DNA of 64,000 nucleotides from Parvularcula sp. IMCC14364 (GTDB lineage: Bacteria; Pseudomonadota; Alphaproteobacteria; Caulobacterales; Parvularculaceae): the NCBI RefSeq assembly GCF_030758415.1, contig NZ_CP132334.1, positions 2,678,001 to 2,742,000 of the forward strand, read 5' to 3'. The stretch's first letter is position 1, and each line of letters begins with the position of its first letter. Below, piece by piece: positions 62,907-64,000 of this stretch. Below the pieces are notes generated by a model. It was not told where the DNA came from, ran no database searches, and worked only from the letters and a program-made list of their open reading frames with translations. The position numbers and the translations under genes were made by a program.

Positions 62907-64000
62907 ATGACCCGCGCCACGACCCTTTCCTTCCGTCCTGCCAAACTGCCTACCCGGGAAAAGGATCGTGGTGCGCGGTCTAACGATAGCGGGCGTTACG
63001 AAAGTGAGAAGCGCGAGGAAGTTGATGATGGCTGGCATGAAGATATGCCGGAACCGGTCAAGACCAGCGTGACACTTGAGACGCCGCGCAAGATCGTCAC
63101 ATTCAACAAGTCGCCTTATGTGGGCTTTGATCGCTCCATAAACCCTTATCGAGGCTGCGAGCATGGCTGCGTCTATTGTTTTGCGCGGCCCACCCACGCC
63201 TATATGGGCCTGTCGCCCGGTCTTGATTTTGAGACAAAGCTGTTTGCCAAGCCGGACGCGGCCAAGCTGCTGGAGTAGGAACTGTCCAACCCCAATTACA
63301 GGGTGCGTGCGATTGCGATTGGCACCAACACCGATGCCTATCAACCTATTGAGCGACAGTTTCTTGTCATGCGGCATATCCTGCAGACACTGTCGCTGTT
63401 CAATCATCCCGTGTCGGTTCTGACAAAATCAGACCTGATCATTCGTGATCTCGATATTCTGGGGCCTATGGGGCAGAAGAACCTGACCAGATGCATGATC
63501 TCGATTACGACCGAGGATCGCAAACTTGCGCGCGCCATGGAGCCACGTGCCTCTACGCCCGCACGGCGCTTTGAAGCCCTGCGCCGGCTGGTGGGGGAAG
63601 GGATTACCACCGGCATCATGACCGGCCCGATGATCCCTGGTTTGAATGATCCGGAAATGGAGACAATCATTGAAAAAGCGGCTGAAATTGGTGCCAGCTA
63701 CGCCACCTATACCATTTTGCGATTACCGTATGAAATCTCACAATTGTGGCAGGAATGGCTTGAGGCGTTTGCCCCGGACCGCGCCCGGCGCGTGATGCGG
63801 CACATCCGCGACATGAATGGGGGACGAGACTATGATCCACACTGGGCGCGCGGGGCTGAAGTCAAAGGCACCTATGCCAAGCTGATGATGCAGCGCTTTC
63901 GCAAGGTGACCGAGCGCCTGGACCTGAACACAGGTCGCGACCGCCTGCCGCTGGATACCCGTCAGTTCCGTGTACCCTCAAAAATTTCCGGGCAGGAAGA
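62907..64000 (+). pseudogene. SplB-like radical SAM protein interrupted by an in-frame TAG
   Basis: PA0069-type radical SAM protein, related to spore photoproduct lyase in fold. The radical SAM cluster motif CEHGCVYC (Cys 84, 88, 91) is intact. A TAG at 63276-63278 (codon 124) stops the frame after KLLE; the same frame then continues with clear homology (NYRVRAIAIGTNTDAYQP, then LLTKSD-like VLTKSDLI, then GPMIPGLNDPEM) to the window edge at 64000. The base change could be GAG or AAG to TAG. It may be a pseudogene, an amber read-through or a sequence error. No ribosome site precedes the ATG at 62907. The 3' end lies outside the window. Confidence 0.8.

Noticed and set aside
63276-63278. TAG read as pyrrolysine or selenocysteine-type recoding
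   Set aside because: Pyrrolysine is not expected in this lineage or protein family, TAG does not code selenocysteine, and no recoding element is visible.
1-64000. CRISPR arrays, tRNA and rRNA genes, prophage
   Set aside because: No regularly spaced repeats, no cloverleaf with a typical T-arm, and no phage structural genes were found by reading.

Overview
The window looks like a chromosomal segment of a free-living, aerobic, Gram-negative alphaproteobacterium, perhaps near the Maricaulis/Hyphomonas/Parvularcula lineages. The pointers are a NAGS/K-type acetylglutamate kinase, ubiquinone genes of the Coq4/Coq7/UbiA type, SapC and ETF-QO genes, many envelope lipoproteins, and SOS-type promoters carrying the alphaproteobacterial LexA direct repeat GTTC-N7-GTTC. 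The lineage is inference from gene content. No tRNA, rRNA or CRISPR array was seen.

Layout. 1-4893: partial argB (NAGS/K), a DUF4199 membrane protein, a membrane-anchored LuxR-type regulator, then a dctP-dctQ-dctM TRAP transporter operon. 4913-10300 is accessory: two tiny membrane-protein ORFs each behind a near-identical CRP/FNR-type palindrome, an AT-rich membrane protein, a 160-bp direct repeat pair flanking an ArsR-SRPBCC cassette, a Ca2+/Na+ antiporter, and a complete IS5-family element with 2-bp target duplication. 10314-23776: DUF3429, a DUF1353 lipoprotein, ETF-QO, a TPR lipoprotein, ispE, a MraY/WecA-like transferase, convergent polyprenyl synthase, S49 peptidase, Kbp-like LysM protein, exonuclease, hydrolase and SapC. 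23925-33231: DsbD-like and redoxin genes, pgi, cyclophilin, ppk2, a cation diffusion facilitator with a Fur-like box, and a self-regulated tetR-coq4 pair.

33282-43686: two tandem envelope msrA genes, a large membrane-anchored lipase-fold protein, rpsD, a 963-bp transposon-like element with a single cargo gene inserted just upstream of the rpsD promoter, an outer-membrane-type protein, cutA, a Rieske oxygenase and a large polytopic protein. 43840-52226: exoD, dsbB, coq7, rhomboid, an M16 protease, a VOC protein, a possible SOS-controlled small ORF and an M2 peptidase. 52382-55977: an acyltransferase-3 gene overlapping a fused adenylation/carrier/membrane-acyltransferase gene, resembling a rebuilt Dlt-like acyl-transfer pathway. 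55950-64000: HNH nuclease, AlkA-like glycosylase, gshA, rsmE, ubiA, msrB, two small-molecule glycosyltransferase genes, and an SOS-promoter-driven radical SAM gene interrupted by an in-frame TAG and running off the window.

Together the genes lean towards redox and envelope maintenance: methionine sulfoxide repair (two MsrA, one MsrB, all exported), disulfide chemistry (DsbB, DsbD-like), glutathione synthesis, and ubiquinone biosynthesis (UbiA, Coq4, Coq7, polyprenyl synthase). The most unusual items are the cargo transposon at 38135-39097, the adenylation-carrier-acyltransferase fusion at 53395-55977, the paired SOS promoters, and the two CRP/FNR-linked micro-ORFs.
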